DNA from: a virus
DNA length: 34,533 nt
IMG/VR virus record: IMGVR_UViG_3300049595_001074
Span: 1 to 34,533 of that record
Reading direction: 5' to 3' (one strand)
The position numbers and the translations under genes are program-made. The notes below the pieces were generated by a model. It was not told the DNA's origin and did not search any database. It saw only the letters and a list, made by a program, of their open reading frames with translations. Position 1 is the first letter of the stretch. Each line of letters opens with the position of its first letter. Positions 1 through 10,298 of the stretch are shown here, piece after piece.

Positions 1-241
1 ACTGAGGTCAAGCGGGAGAAGGAGGCAGTTGCTCTACGGCAGAAGATTCAAGATGATGCTGCGAAAGGAAATGCTGACAAGGCAGCCAAGGCAGCCAAGG
101 CCAAGGCAGATGCTGCCGAGAGGCAGCGATTGGCGCAAGTCAAAAAGGATTTCGATGCAGAGATGACCCGCATCGAGGAGCAGAAGAAAGTTGCTCAAAT
201 CGAACTTGAGGCATCGAAAAAGGATGAGGCTACCAAGGCCG
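1..241. repeat. Terminal redundancy, left copy
   Basis: These 241 bases match 34293-34533 except at four positions (33, 66, 111 and 114). In the tape-measure frame three differences are synonymous or part of an Asp-to-Glu codon change; no indel occurs. This indicates a circular or circularly permuted genome of about 34,292 bp whose ends come from slightly different population members. Exact direct terminal repeats would be expected to be identical. Confidence 0.9.
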
Positions 242-1494
242 TTGAATTGCTCCGGATTGAGGAGAAGTATCTCCAAGATTCGATTGCTCTCCGGGAAAAA
301 TATGCGAAAAAAGAGCCGAAGTTGGCAGCCGATTTCACTAAGGGAAAAGCGGTGGAACAAGCACAACTTGGAGCGGTTCAGCAAGCGATTCCAACTGCCG
401 GAGTTGACATCCAAATCAAGCAGTTGGGGAAATTAGCGAAAGCAGAAGCAGAGGTTGTTGATGAGCGGTATAAGAACGAATTGAAGGGAGCGGAATCCCG
501 GAAAGCAATTCGTGATTCAGAAATCAAATCAACCAAGGATAAGGAGGAGAAGAAGCGCAGATTGTTGATTGAAAATGAAATAGCAAGCAACAATGAAATC
601 ATCGCCATCAACGAGAAGTTCATGTACGAAGGCAATGAGGATGCCATGAATGCCGTTGATACGCAGAATGCCGAACTCATTGCCAAGAATAAGGAATTGG
701 GCGCAGAGTTGGTTGCTATTGACAAGGAGGTTGCTGCGAAAAGAGCCGAGATTGCTGCTCAAGTTGTTGCTCATATTGCAAGCATTACCGATGGAGCATT
801 CAACTTATATCAGCAGAATTTGAGTGCAGAATTGGAGTCAAGTCAAAAGAGGTACGATGAAGAGGTTCGATTGGCCGATGGTAATAAGCAGAGACTGATT
901 GAAATTGAGGCGAAAAAAAATGAAAGAGAAAGAGAAATTCGCAAAAAACAATTTGAGGCGCAGCGATTGCAAGCAGTTGCCAATGTTGTCTTCAATACCG
1001 CTCCATTGATTGCTCAATACCTTGCCGGGGTCTTGACTGCTCCATTGGCTGCGATTGCAATTGCAGCGCAAGCAGCGCAGATTGGATTCATCATGGCGCA
1101 ACCCGTTCCGGAATATCGCAAAGGTACTCGTGGCAAACCACACAAAGGAGGTGCTGCCATCGTTGGTGAGGAAGGTGTTGAACGAGTCATCACGGAGTCC
1201 GGTAAGGTGTACTATACACCACCAACTGCGACCCTCGTTGACCTCCCGAAGGGAGCGCAAGTAATTCCGAACCATGAACTCAAGCGAGAGTTGTTTTACG
1301 CATCGGCCATGAATCGCAACTATTCTGCGCCATCAGTTGACCCGGTTGCCTCCGGAATCAATGAACTTGGAGGTATTCTCAAGTCGCTCCCGATTCATCA
1401 AATCAACATGGATGAGCGAGGATTTGAGAAGTATATTCGCACTCCACGAAGAACCACTAAATTGCTAAATAATAGATTTGGAATAAATAATTAG
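1..1494 (+). CDS. Tape measure protein, C-terminal part (continues from 32856-34533)
   Basis: The frame is open from base 1 and joins in frame to 32856-34533 across the redundant ends, giving a 976-aa tail-length ruler. This part begins with a long Lys/Glu/Ala-rich coiled coil (to about base 970). It then has a hydrophobic Ala/Ile-rich stretch (about 970-1100) that could insert in a membrane during ejection. The C-terminal segment has the usual siphophage pattern: Gly-rich GGAAIVGEEGVE near 1150, then LPKGAQVIPN near 1245. The first in-frame ATG at 160 is not the real start. The tail-tip gene follows 2 bases after the stop, so the two are probably cotranscribed. Identification is strong because the N-terminal half carries a clear tape-measure domain. 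Confidence 0.9.
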   Translation, partial: TEVKREKEAVALRQKIQDDAAKGNADKAAKAAKAKADAAERQRLAQVKKDFDAEMTRIEEQKKVAQIELEASKKDEATKAVELLRIEEKYLQDSIALREKYAKKEPKLAADFTKGKAVEQAQLGAVQQAIPTAGVDIQIKQLGKLAKAEAEVVDERYKNELKGAESRKAIRDSEIKSTKDKEEKKRRLLIENEIASNNEIIAINEKFMYEGNEDAMNAVDTQNAELIAKNKELGAELVAIDKEVAAKRAEIAAQVVAHIASITDGAFNLYQQNLSAELESSQKRYDEEVRLADGNKQRLIEIEAKKNEREREIRKKQFEAQRLQAVANVVFNTAPLIAQYLAGVLTAPLAAIAIAAQAAQIGFIMAQPVPEYRKGTRGKPHKGGAAIVGEEGVERVITESGKVYYTPPTATLVDLPKGAQVIPNHELKRELFYASAMNRNYSAPSVDPVASGINELGGILKSLPIHQINMDERGFEKYIRTPRRTTKLLNNRFGINN

Positions 1495-1496
1495 CC

Positions 1497-3920
1497 ATGG
1501 CAATTTGGAAATTTTATTTAGATGATTTAGAGGTCGAAGAACCGATTGGGTGGGATGCCATCGAGTTTACCGCAATTAGGATGGATTCGAACGGGATTGA
1601 CCAACCATTCAGTACCGAGGTGTCATTTTACGATAAAGGAGCAAGATATATTAAATCTATTTATGACCAATTCTTTATCAACCAACCCATTGCGATAAAA
1701 ATTATTTCTGATACTCAAGTCAGTTCGCAGCCATACGAGTTTAATGGGTTTTTGAATTTAGCGATTTATGAAGAAATCAATGTATGCGATACCGATTCTT
1801 TTTCGGTAAAAGTTGGCATCATCGATGATGAGTTTCGTGAAAAATTCAAAGCAAGGCAAGATGTCGATATTGACCTTGTCATCAACAAAGATTTAGATGG
1901 AAACGAAATCGACCCATTGACTTTCAATAATATTCGATTGCACAAGCAAGATGTTTATCTTGTCGCAGAAGGTGGTTCGGGTGGATTGGATGATACGCTT
2001 GTTGCTTCATCAATAATCAATTGGAATTGGATAGATGGATGGTCGAGAGACCAATTTGAGGATTCAAGATTCGCAGCAACACCTCCAATTGTTTGGGATA
2101 AAAATGATTTTAAAGGTCAATTTGGGTCTGCAATCAATTACAATGGAACTTCATTTACTTACACCAATGCGATTTTCGTAAACAACACAACATCTGTTCG
2201 AACAATCGATGTATCGTTGTCCTTAGAATGGTATACGGAATTTGTAGTTGCAAACTCGACATTTAATGACCCCACCGGAAAAACAATGCGTTCCGAATTG
2301 TGGTACTTTATTGTTGAAGGAACAAATACATTGGTATCACAAATAAGGCTCAAGAATGGGCAGTTTTGCACATATAATCAGCCGGGTAATTATGATAATT
2401 ACACCGGAAACTTTACTTGCACACTACAACCATTTCAGAGATTATTATTGTTGGTACAATGGGGAGACCAAGGTAATTTCAAAAGGTATGTTGATTATTA
2501 CAATCCGACCGAACTTGAATTTTGGACTGAATTAGACGCAGCCCTTGCATTTGTGGGGGGGTCTTGCATTACAATAACAGAGATTTTCTCCGGTGGTTAT
2601 GCGAGTTTCTGCGATACTCTTACAATTGAATCATTTTTACGAAGAGTTATTTACAAACTTACCGGAAGCAATGATAAGTTGATTTCGGATGCGTTTAGTG
2701 AGCAGCAGAACGGATGTTATTGGAACAATGTCTTGACAAATGGCATTCGAATTAGAAATGCCGAAACGATAAGTCAATTGCAATATGGGTGCAGTCCACC
2801 CGACCCAAATGAAGAATCAATTTATCAACTGAAAACAACATGGAAGGACATCTTCGAAAATCTTGACCGAATTTTCTGCCTTGGATGGTCTTTTGAATGG
2901 GTCAATAATGAATGGAAAATTCGGGTTGAGCCGAGAGAATATTTTTATCAAAATATAATCAATGCTGAATTTACGAATGTTGGAGAGGTTTCGCAAGCGG
3001 TAAAGGCTGATAAGTTAATCAATAACATCATTCTCGGATTTGACGATAATTGGAAGAATATCGCAACGAGTGGAGCATGGGCAATTCACACCGACCGAAA
3101 TTATTTCGTTGCTAACAAAGCAATGGCCGAAAATTCAAGTGCTGAACTTGACATAAGAACAGACATAATTGGGGAAGGTTATGCAATTGAATTCAGCCGG
3201 AGGTTGATTGATTTTACCGATGATTCTGCATCATCTGACCGACCGAATGACTACAATATTTTCATCATTTGGACAAATAAAAATCCATTGACAATCAATG
3301 TTGTCCAAAATTCAGAATATGCAATTCAATCCGAAGTTGGGAATATTACATTTCAACCGGGAGAGGTATCAATGAGTTCTAATCGAATACTCACAAGCAA
3401 CTCACCGCTTGCAGCGATTTACAATGTATATCACACCCCGGCACGAATCGCTGCTCGGTGGTGGAAAGTGCTTGGAATGCACACATACGGATTGACAACT
3501 CCTATTCTTCGATTTCAAGTGGGTCAATATCAGACCCAATATTCAAGCGCAATTGAAGATTCTGTTGCACCATGCAGTCAATATCCATCCGGGGCATTGG
3601 TTAGCGAAACAACCGACATCCAAGCATCAATTTTGCGAACTACTGAACAGAGTTATTTATTTAGGCCGATAGAAATAAATTTTAAATCCCCGCAGAGTCT
3701 CTGCGATTTTTTAAATTTGGCTGATAAAACTCCGTATGGTAAGGTGAAGTTACAAAGTGGAAGTTTAGTTGTCAGCGGTTACATCAGTAACATTACAAAT
3801 CAACCGGAAGATAATTCCGGAGGTACTACTTCATTCACACTAATAGCATCAAATATTCCCGACATTGAACCCGTTGGCGAAAGGGCATATTCCGGTGCTT
3901 ATTCAAACGCATATCTTTAA
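1497..3920 (+). CDS. Putative tail-tip/baseplate protein (807 aa)
   Basis: A large protein encoded directly after the tape measure, where siphophages normally place the distal tail and tail-associated (Dit/Tal) proteins. The N-terminus (MAIWKFYLDDLEVEEPIGWD) and the repeated beta-type sequence fit a tail hub or baseplate component. I cannot see a peptidase or glycosidase motif. The C-terminus ends in a short repeat, AYSGAYSNAYL, that resembles a sequence found just after the capsid gene (see 21085-21144). Codon choice is visibly more AT-rich than in the portal or terminase genes, as in the two genes that follow. The start ATG at 1497 follows the tape-measure stop by 2 bases and has no Shine-Dalgarno. 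The role is inferred mainly from position. Confidence 0.6.
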   Translation: MAIWKFYLDDLEVEEPIGWDAIEFTAIRMDSNGIDQPFSTEVSFYDKGARYIKSIYDQFFINQPIAIKIISDTQVSSQPYEFNGFLNLAIYEEINVCDTDSFSVKVGIIDDEFREKFKARQDVDIDLVINKDLDGNEIDPLTFNNIRLHKQDVYLVAEGGSGGLDDTLVASSIINWNWIDGWSRDQFEDSRFAATPPIVWDKNDFKGQFGSAINYNGTSFTYTNAIFVNNTTSVRTIDVSLSLEWYTEFVVANSTFNDPTGKTMRSELWYFIVEGTNTLVSQIRLKNGQFCTYNQPGNYDNYTGNFTCTLQPFQRLLLLVQWGDQGNFKRYVDYYNPTELEFWTELDAALAFVGGSCITITEIFSGGYASFCDTLTIESFLRRVIYKLTGSNDKLISDAFSEQQNGCYWNNVLTNGIRIRNAETISQLQYGCSPPDPNEESIYQLKTTWKDIFENLDRIFCLGWSFEWVNNEWKIRVEPREYFYQNIINAEFTNVGEVSQAVKADKLINNIILGFDDNWKNIATSGAWAIHTDRNYFVANKAMAENSSAELDIRTDIIGEGYAIEFSRRLIDFTDDSASSDRPNDYNIFIIWTNKNPLTINVVQNSEYAIQSEVGNITFQPGEVSMSSNRILTSNSPLAAIYNVYHTPARIAARWWKVLGMHTYGLTTPILRFQVGQYQTQYSSAIEDSVAPCSQYPSGALVSETTDIQASILRTTEQSYLFRPIEINFKSPQSLCDFLNLADKTPYGKVKLQSGSLVVSGYISNITNQPEDNSGGTTSFTLIASNIPDIEPVGERAYSGAYSNAYL

Positions 3921-3926
3921 AAAACT

Positions 3927-4988
3927 ATGGCAGTAAAAACAAAAGCGGAATTGGTAACGCAGAGCGATAACACATTCCTTGACAACACCACGGGGCAGAT
4001 TGTGCCGACCAACCATCGCTTGTGGAACGATGATGTACTCGATACCATGTTTGGTGCGATTGCGGGTCAAATAGTGACCAAGGCAGAGTTTGATGATTTG
4101 GTGACAAACAACCTATTGATTGTCAATTCAATTTATACAATTACGCCGTATCAATTTGGCCCTTTTGGCACTTCCATCAATGTAATTGCGCGGTCTGCCA
4201 ATGAAGTGGGAATACTTGGGTATTGTGATGCTTACGATAGCTGTGCAATCTTACAATCAGATGTAGAGGCCAATGCGGTGAAAATTGTAAAGCACCATGG
4301 AACGGGCATATTAGTTAACAACCTACCCGATGCCGTAACTTCTTTTTTAGGGGCGGATGTTTATGCAAAAGGAGCAGAATTTAGTTTTAATAACATTTCC
4401 GACCCAACTATTCCCTTTCTTGGTTATGTTGGGAAAACGGCTTATGATACTGACAATCAGCCTTTAAACCATAGTTTGTATGCTCAACTAACAAGCAAAT
4501 TACATTGGTATTCGGGATTTTTTGGATTCGGAAACAATAAATTTTACCCAAATCACGGAAGCCAAAATACATGGGGCGAAGATGCGAGTCAATTAACTTA
4601 TTACGATACTTTGCGATTTATCGGTGGAGATGGGGTAGCTGCGCCATCAATCGTTAATTTAAAGGGCAATTTTATCAAAGAAAATACGAATGTTTTTGGT
4701 ATGATTTCGTTTTTGTGTGACGCAGATTTTGGCGCAGTGGATGTTCCGTATATTGATTTCAATTTACCGCATGAAGGAGTTGTACCATACACGGACACAA
4801 TCATCGGGCATGGTCAAGCCATTACCGAAAATGGAAATGGGAGGTTGGCTCATGTAATTTTAACAGAAATTGTACAAATTGGAGTTGCTAAAGAATTAAG
4901 GTGCTATTTTAAATGTTTAGGCAACCTAAATTCACCACATAGTTTAAAAGTATCATTCAGCTTTTCGTATTCACTCGAACCCGCTTAA
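3927..4988 (+). CDS. Putative tail fibre or tail-associated protein (353 aa)
   Basis: Begins 6 bases after the tail-tip gene with an A-rich leader. The N-terminus (residues 1-40) contains the pattern KAELVTQSDNTFLDNTTGQI followed by VPTNHR; similar 'NTTGQI-P' segments occur near the N-termini of fibre-like proteins in Bacteroidota phages. The remainder is beta-rich, with many Asn, Gly and aromatic residues, and shows no enzymatic motif I recognise. Its place between two large tail proteins suggests part of the adsorption apparatus. It is AT-rich like its neighbours, and host-range modules are often exchanged. The specific role is uncertain. Confidence 0.5.
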   Translation: MAVKTKAELVTQSDNTFLDNTTGQIVPTNHRLWNDDVLDTMFGAIAGQIVTKAEFDDLVTNNLLIVNSIYTITPYQFGPFGTSINVIARSANEVGILGYCDAYDSCAILQSDVEANAVKIVKHHGTGILVNNLPDAVTSFLGADVYAKGAEFSFNNISDPTIPFLGYVGKTAYDTDNQPLNHSLYAQLTSKLHWYSGFFGFGNNKFYPNHGSQNTWGEDASQLTYYDTLRFIGGDGVAAPSIVNLKGNFIKENTNVFGMISFLCDADFGAVDVPYIDFNLPHEGVVPYTDTIIGHGQAITENGNGRLAHVILTEIVQIGVAKELRCYFKCLGNLNSPHSLKVSFSFSYSLEPA

Positions 4989-4991
4989 CCA

Positions 4992-7520
4992 ATGGCGACA
5001 ATCAATCCATTCTACCGCTTCGAAGATGCGATTCAAGTTGGTTCGCTTGGCGAGCGAGGCCGTATTGTTTCGCTTGCGCTTACCGACATTTATGGCGCAA
5101 TCAATGTGTCGCAAGTTGGTCAAACATTGTCGCAAGTTCTTGCGACTTGTAACGGCCTCGCAGCGCAGTACAATGATGATTTGAATGCCAACTTCGTGGT
5201 TGATGGTTTTTACACCTCCGACCCGACAATTCCATATCCGGTTCAGATTTTTATTTACGATTCGATACTTGCGGTTCAGTACCCATTGCACAAGATTAGT
5301 CTTGTGTTGATTATTGACCCAAACACGAATCAAGTAACATCGAGCAGCGCATGGTTCATGGGTTCGATTCCCGCCAATTACAATTATTCAGAACCACTTT
5401 GTGCTGATGAATTGGAGGCATACAAGGCATTGACCCAATATGCAGAAACCGGGTCTGCGATATTCCCGAAGACTTACAAATTTGATTCGCAAACCGGAAT
5501 TGCAAGTTCATTGGTCGCACGATTAAGGCCATGCAAGTATGATGCTGCGAAAGGCACGGCAGCACGATTCCCCGCAGACACCTATGCACGGGGGGCGAGG
5601 CCAAACTTGCAATTTCCCAAACTAAGTTCTGCGGGTGCGTATGCAATTAAATTGTTCAATTCGTTGCTGCCATTGGCACTCGAACCAACAACAACATTGT
5701 ATGTGCTTTATTTAGAATCGCTGCAATGGGTTGCACCGGATGGATATTTTATTACACGCACATTCGACACTAATCTGCCGGAGCGAATGCAGATAAATGT
5801 ATATTCATCAACGGAAGGATTTGCACTTGTTGTTCGTGATGGCAATGATTTTGAATTTCAACGATTCTACGCACCGCAATATGCTGCGTTTGATTTCATT
5901 GCTAATTATGCTGCGAATATAAGTCTGCCATATCAGCCGGACACATTTTACAAGTACGGAGATATTTTTTACGATTTCGATTTCTGCGAGTTCAACAACT
6001 GCGCTTATCCGGCAAAGGAATCATACTTGATGCCGAGTAAATCGGGCGATGAATATCAGTTCAATGTGCTGCCATATCAATCGAATGTGCTGCCTTATGA
6101 ATCGGTTGATGTTGGATTATTTGATAAGGATTTCAATTTGGTTCAGAAGATAGGAACTGCGACCAAGGGTGCAGATTTAACTTGTGAATGTAACCAAGAA
6201 AATTGTACCGAATTGGTTCTTACTTATTCAATTCCACTTGAAGATTGGGCAGCATACTTGACCGACTTAAATCAATTTATAGTTCAAAACTTAGGAACAT
6301 CAGTTGGGTTTTATATTATTGAACAAGACCCTTTTACTCAAATTTATGAAATAAGTCAAAGTTTCGGCTCCCCATGGATAAATTTGACTGAAACACAGAT
6401 TGCGGAAATGCTTGATGGAACTGATATAACATTTGAGTTTGATGAAATTACTTCTGCGTGGAAATGGACTTATACAATTCAAAATCCGCAATGTGGTAAA
6501 CAATATTATATGCTTAATAGCATCAGACATGGCGATTTACAAGCAATTACTTTGTGGAGTTCAGATTTAATCGAATGCCCAATAATTGTAACACCAACAT
6601 TACAACTTGAATCGGAAGTTTTAATTCCATCTGTAAAAAGTGATTGCTATCGGTTCGGGTTGTATCGGCATGAGGTAAATTCTAATGCCGGACAAATTCA
6701 GTTGAATGAAACCAATTTCCCAATCCCGGATAATCCATACAATGTTTTCGTGATTGCCGATGCCAATACATATTCGAATATTGTATATCTGTTTGTAATT
6801 CCATTCGGAATAAACACTTACCAACAATACATTGACTATTTGAATCGATGTTTCCCCGAATCGGTATATCGCTTGTTGCCGGATGAAGTATATCCATCCT
6901 TTTGGCTCTGCGGATATAATGCAACATTTGCCAACAATAAAGCAACTGCATTCGGAACTTATGATTTTCAGTTGAGCCAATTTTCCCCTCAAAATATTGG
7001 CTCGCTCTATGCGGGTGTCTTATGCTCGACTTCGCAAAATGATGTAAGTGAAATCTATTCGTTCAGCAACTTGATTTCCCTTGACAATTCTGATTGTTTC
7101 AGCACCATGATTCAGTTTTGGGCAGAAAGCAACGCAATCGCTCAAGGTTTCGAATACTATAACGATTGGTATCAGCAAGTTCGCCTTGGCATCAATGGTG
7201 GAGGCAAGAAGCCCGTGATAATTGAAAGCACATATCGCCAATCCAATGGAGTTACAAGAAGACCACAGAATAAACAAGATTTAAGTATAGATTTGCATAC
7301 GGATTTTCTTGACCTTGAAACCCAATCTGCGCTTGTCGATGCCACACGGCACATGAATTTTGTGGTGGATGGTCAAAATCTATTTGTCAATGGTGATATT
7401 GATGTTGCCACTATTCAAGACTTCACCACACAATCATCCTTTGAGGATTTGGCACAAGTCAAATTCTCGGCACTCATTCAAGGCTTTCAGCCGAAGAATA
7501 GCACTTGCGTAAATTGCTAA
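4992..7520 (+). CDS. Putative tail protein, unknown fold (842 aa)
   Basis: The second largest tail-region product. It starts 3 bases after the preceding stop. It is rich in aromatic residues, Asn and scattered Cys (CADE, CKYD, CECNQENC, CVNC at the C-terminus) and appears to be all-beta. No hydrolase signature is visible. The sequence YQSNVLPYESV follows a near repeat, FNVLPYQSNVLPY, around 6055-6105, a short internal duplication. Position after the tape measure and fibre candidate suggests a baseplate or fibre component that contacts the host surface. I do not recognise the family. Confidence 0.45.
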   Translation: MATINPFYRFEDAIQVGSLGERGRIVSLALTDIYGAINVSQVGQTLSQVLATCNGLAAQYNDDLNANFVVDGFYTSDPTIPYPVQIFIYDSILAVQYPLHKISLVLIIDPNTNQVTSSSAWFMGSIPANYNYSEPLCADELEAYKALTQYAETGSAIFPKTYKFDSQTGIASSLVARLRPCKYDAAKGTAARFPADTYARGARPNLQFPKLSSAGAYAIKLFNSLLPLALEPTTTLYVLYLESLQWVAPDGYFITRTFDTNLPERMQINVYSSTEGFALVVRDGNDFEFQRFYAPQYAAFDFIANYAANISLPYQPDTFYKYGDIFYDFDFCEFNNCAYPAKESYLMPSKSGDEYQFNVLPYQSNVLPYESVDVGLFDKDFNLVQKIGTATKGADLTCECNQENCTELVLTYSIPLEDWAAYLTDLNQFIVQNLGTSVGFYIIEQDPFTQIYEISQSFGSPWINLTETQIAEMLDGTDITFEFDEITSAWKWTYTIQNPQCGKQYYMLNSIRHGDLQAITLWSSDLIECPIIVTPTLQLESEVLIPSVKSDCYRFGLYRHEVNSNAGQIQLNETNFPIPDNPYNVFVIADANTYSNIVYLFVIPFGINTYQQYIDYLNRCFPESVYRLLPDEVYPSFWLCGYNATFANNKATAFGTYDFQLSQFSPQNIGSLYAGVLCSTSQNDVSEIYSFSNLISLDNSDCFSTMIQFWAESNAIAQGFEYYNDWYQQVRLGINGGGKKPVIIESTYRQSNGVTRRPQNKQDLSIDLHTDFLDLETQSALVDATRHMNFVVDGQNLFVNGDIDVATIQDFTTQSSFEDLAQVKFSALIQGFQPKNSTCVNC

Positions 7521-7532
7521 AATTTCAAAAAA

Positions 7533-8396
7533 ATGTCTATTTATTCAATTACTTGTCCGGATGTTGGTTGCTATACCAACTTCCAATGCGACCCGGAATT
7601 TCTTAATAAAGTCGTGGCCGTTGCCTACATCAAGAAGACTGCCGGGTTCGCCATTACAAATCAATCTGCCTCCCAATTAAAGGAGGACTTTCTTGAACTC
7701 TTTGCCGATGGAGATGGATACATCGTGTTCAATACCTCCGGAGAAAAGCCAAGACCCGACACGGCCACAACTGCCGGAAGAGGTATGCAAACCACCAAGG
7801 CACTTGCGAAGACCCACACTTTGAATTACCAAGACATGCAAGGCATTATCAAGGAAAACATCGAGTGGTATAACTCAATCCTCTCAGCATCACAGAATTA
7901 CGATTTTTATTATTTCACTCCCGGCCGTGTTTGGGATGCCTCCGGCAATTATGTGACCATCATCGGTGACCCGGTTATCGGTGCAGACCTCAATACCTAT
8001 CAGATGGCCGAGGTGTCGGTGACATGGGTGAGCAAAACAAATCCTCTTCCATTCGCCATGGACACAGACACATTCCTTGAGGGATTGTATTGGATTATCG
8101 GTTCGACTACTCCGGCCGATGAGGATTGGAATTGGGTTCTTGATACTTGTGCCAACAAGACATCAATAATAACCGCAGACCTAAATGTGACAATTGCCGG
8201 AGTGACCCCAACTTTTTCAGTTCAAATTCTGAGCGGAAGTACCATTGGAGATGTTACAATCAACCCGACCACGGGTTCTCTTACCTTAACTCCGGGCAAC
8301 AACGGCACAATGGTGTTCGTAATTACTGCGAGTAATGCATCCGGTTGTGTGATTGGTCAACAAGAAGTTACTGCGGTTGTTTCCGGTTGCGTTTAA
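7533..8396 (+). CDS. Putative major tail (tube) protein with C-terminal Ig-like domain (287 aa)
   Basis: A mid-size protein with a compact N-terminal part (about 1-210) and a C-terminal part (about 213-287) of short alternating beta strands, with the pattern GDVTINPTTGSLTLTPGNNG. That pattern is characteristic of bacterial immunoglobulin/cadherin-like domains, which are often appended to phage tail-tube and capsid proteins. Size, abundance-type codon use (many GCC, ATC and ACC codons, unlike the AT-rich gene before it) and lack of enzyme motifs fit a major structural protein. It lies just upstream of the portal candidate, and no other tube candidate is obvious. A decoration or fibre protein is the alternative. 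Confidence 0.45.
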   Translation: MSIYSITCPDVGCYTNFQCDPEFLNKVVAVAYIKKTAGFAITNQSASQLKEDFLELFADGDGYIVFNTSGEKPRPDTATTAGRGMQTTKALAKTHTLNYQDMQGIIKENIEWYNSILSASQNYDFYYFTPGRVWDASGNYVTIIGDPVIGADLNTYQMAEVSVTWVSKTNPLPFAMDTDTFLEGLYWIIGSTTPADEDWNWVLDTCANKTSIITADLNVTIAGVTPTFSVQILSGSTIGDVTINPTTGSLTLTPGNNGTMVFVITASNASGCVIGQQEVTAVVSGCV

Positions 8397-8416
8397 GGTT
8401 TTTTTAAAGTTTATCA

Positions 8417-10222
8417 ATGATGGAGCAAGTTGTCGGGGAAATTATCAAAGCACTCATGGATGATGAAATCCGTGAAGGTCGGAGCGAATACATCCGGGAG
8501 GCAAGGCGCAAGGCCGAGCAACTCGAATGGCATTTCGAGGATAAATACCCCGACAAACTACTCCATGCCCAACATCCATCAGAGGAGGAGTGGATGGTTC
8601 AATACCGGAGGAATCGGTGGCAACCACCGACCAAGACATCCACCGGGAGAGTTTACAATTTCCTCCAAAAAATCCAACAAGCGGATGACTTCAAAATCCG
8701 TTGGGAGACTGACTACACGAAGACCGGAATCGCTGAGAAAGTAGGCAACATCGACAACACACTCAAGAAGTATGTGACCGATGGAATGCCTCGCATTCCG
8801 AATTTGGAGACATGGCTCTTCAATGTGTTCCTCAAGACTTACCTCCAAGATGCGAATGCAGTTGTGGCCGTGCTGCCACGATTGGATGACTTTATCGAGA
8901 ATCCACGAGAAACACCAACTCTTGATTGGAGTCGGCCATTTCCGCAGACATTCGAGAGCGATGACTTGATTTATGAGGATGATGAGTTTGTCATCGTTGA
9001 GGTCGAGGAATGGAAGGATGCCAATCGCAGAGAGTGGTGTCAGTATCTCGCCATCACCAAGTTCGGATTGATTCTCTTCCGGCAGTTCAAAGAGATTCGT
9101 GAAGTTGACCCATTTGAGGTGTACTTCATTCCGTTCGACTTCCCTCGACTCCCGACCATCAAGGTTGGTTCGGTAATTTATGAAGAAGAGGATGGTCATC
9201 TGATTTATGATTCAGTTCTCGCTCCTTGCCTCCCGGCATGGAATGAGGTGTTGTATCGCACCGATGACTTGAACATCTTATATGCCGTTCATGCGCTGCC
9301 TCAGAAATGGGCATTGAAACTCTCACCATGCAAGACTTGCAACGGCACGGGTGAGGCATACAATCACAAGCACGAGAAGGTCTCATGCGGAAAATGTAGT
9401 GGTTCGGGAAGAGCATCAAGCAGTCCGTTCGGACTTCTTGAAATCAACATCGACCGGGTCTCTGCTATCAATCCAAATCCAACGATTCCACCGATTCCTC
9501 CGGCCGGATACATCGAGAGACCCGTTGATTCGGTCAAGCTATTCCAAGAGGACATCGTTTACAAAGAGTTTCAAGGACTCAAGGCAATCGGCCTTGAAAT
9601 CCTCGGTCAGATTCCAAGCAATCAGTCCGGGATTGCGAAAGAATATGACCGGAAGGAATTGAACACATTCTGCTTCTCGGTATGCGTTCACCTCGCTGAT
9701 GTTTATGAACGGGTTTGTTTTCACATCATGGGGCAAAAATATAAGCCATTGTTCGAATCCGGATTGATGACCGAGGAGAAGGTTGTCGCTGCTCTGCCGA
9801 AGGTGACCATTCCGACCGACTTCGATGTGCTGACATCAGCAGCAATCTCCGGGATGCTCTCAGAAGCCCGGAAAGCGGCCTACAATCCAATCATCATCAA
9901 TGGCCTTGAATCAGACTATGTCGAGAAATTGTATGGCGAGAACTCGCCTCAGAAATACTTTTTGAAGGTCAACAATGCACTCGACCCTCTGCCATTCAGA
10001 ACAACGGATGAGAAAATCATGTTGGTCGCTCAAGGTGGCTGCACGAAGCGAGACTTCGTGTTGTCAAGCAATCTCACATCATTCATCATTCAGTTGACCG
10101 AGGAGAACCCGATGTGGGTCAAGAAATCACTCGAAGAGCAACGAGTTGATGTGAATGTCATGGCTGATGCGAAGTTGGCCGAAATCAATGCCGGACTTGT
10201 GCCATTGATGGGCGAAGGATAA
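8417..10222 (+). CDS. Putative portal protein with DnaJ-like Cys motifs (601 aa)
   Basis: Size (601 aa), high charge, helical C-terminus and position upstream of the MuF head gene all suit the portal. No other product in the genome is a better candidate. The N-terminal 200 residues are helical and acidic. Residues 305-308 and 324-327 form two CxxCxGxG units (CKTCNGTG, CGKCSGSG) like those of the DnaJ zinc-binding centre, which is unusual inside a virion protein. After a Pro-rich linker (NPNPTIPPIPPAG) comes another helical region with LGQIPSNQSGIAKEYDRKE. Translation starts at the ATG pair 8417/8420. A strong terminator follows 40 bases after the stop. The assignment rests on context and size rather than on a motif. 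Confidence 0.55.
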   Translation: MMEQVVGEIIKALMDDEIREGRSEYIREARRKAEQLEWHFEDKYPDKLLHAQHPSEEEWMVQYRRNRWQPPTKTSTGRVYNFLQKIQQADDFKIRWETDYTKTGIAEKVGNIDNTLKKYVTDGMPRIPNLETWLFNVFLKTYLQDANAVVAVLPRLDDFIENPRETPTLDWSRPFPQTFESDDLIYEDDEFVIVEVEEWKDANRREWCQYLAITKFGLILFRQFKEIREVDPFEVYFIPFDFPRLPTIKVGSVIYEEEDGHLIYDSVLAPCLPAWNEVLYRTDDLNILYAVHALPQKWALKLSPCKTCNGTGEAYNHKHEKVSCGKCSGSGRASSSPFGLLEINIDRVSAINPNPTIPPIPPAGYIERPVDSVKLFQEDIVYKEFQGLKAIGLEILGQIPSNQSGIAKEYDRKELNTFCFSVCVHLADVYERVCFHIMGQKYKPLFESGLMTEEKVVAALPKVTIPTDFDVLTSAAISGMLSEARKAAYNPIIINGLESDYVEKLYGENSPQKYFLKVNNALDPLPFRTTDEKIMLVAQGGCTKRDFVLSSNLTSFIIQLTEENPMWVKKSLEEQRVDVNVMADAKLAEINAGLVPLMGEG

Positions 10223-10261
10223 AAAGTGAAATTCCCTCTCATCCGATAGTCTCGGATGACC

Positions 10262-10293
10262 AATGCCCACCGGAGTTGTGGGCATTTCTTTTT
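10262..10293 (+). terminator. Intrinsic terminator after portal gene
   Basis: Perfect 9-bp stem AATGCCCAC / GTGGGCATT with a 7-base loop, followed by TCTTTTT. It closes the long rightward tail-portal transcription unit. Confidence 0.85.
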
Positions 10294-10298
10294 GAGCA

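Noticed and set aside
8579-9199. Minus-strand open frame of 206 codons in the portal gene
   Set aside because: Antisense shadow; no leader or promoter match.
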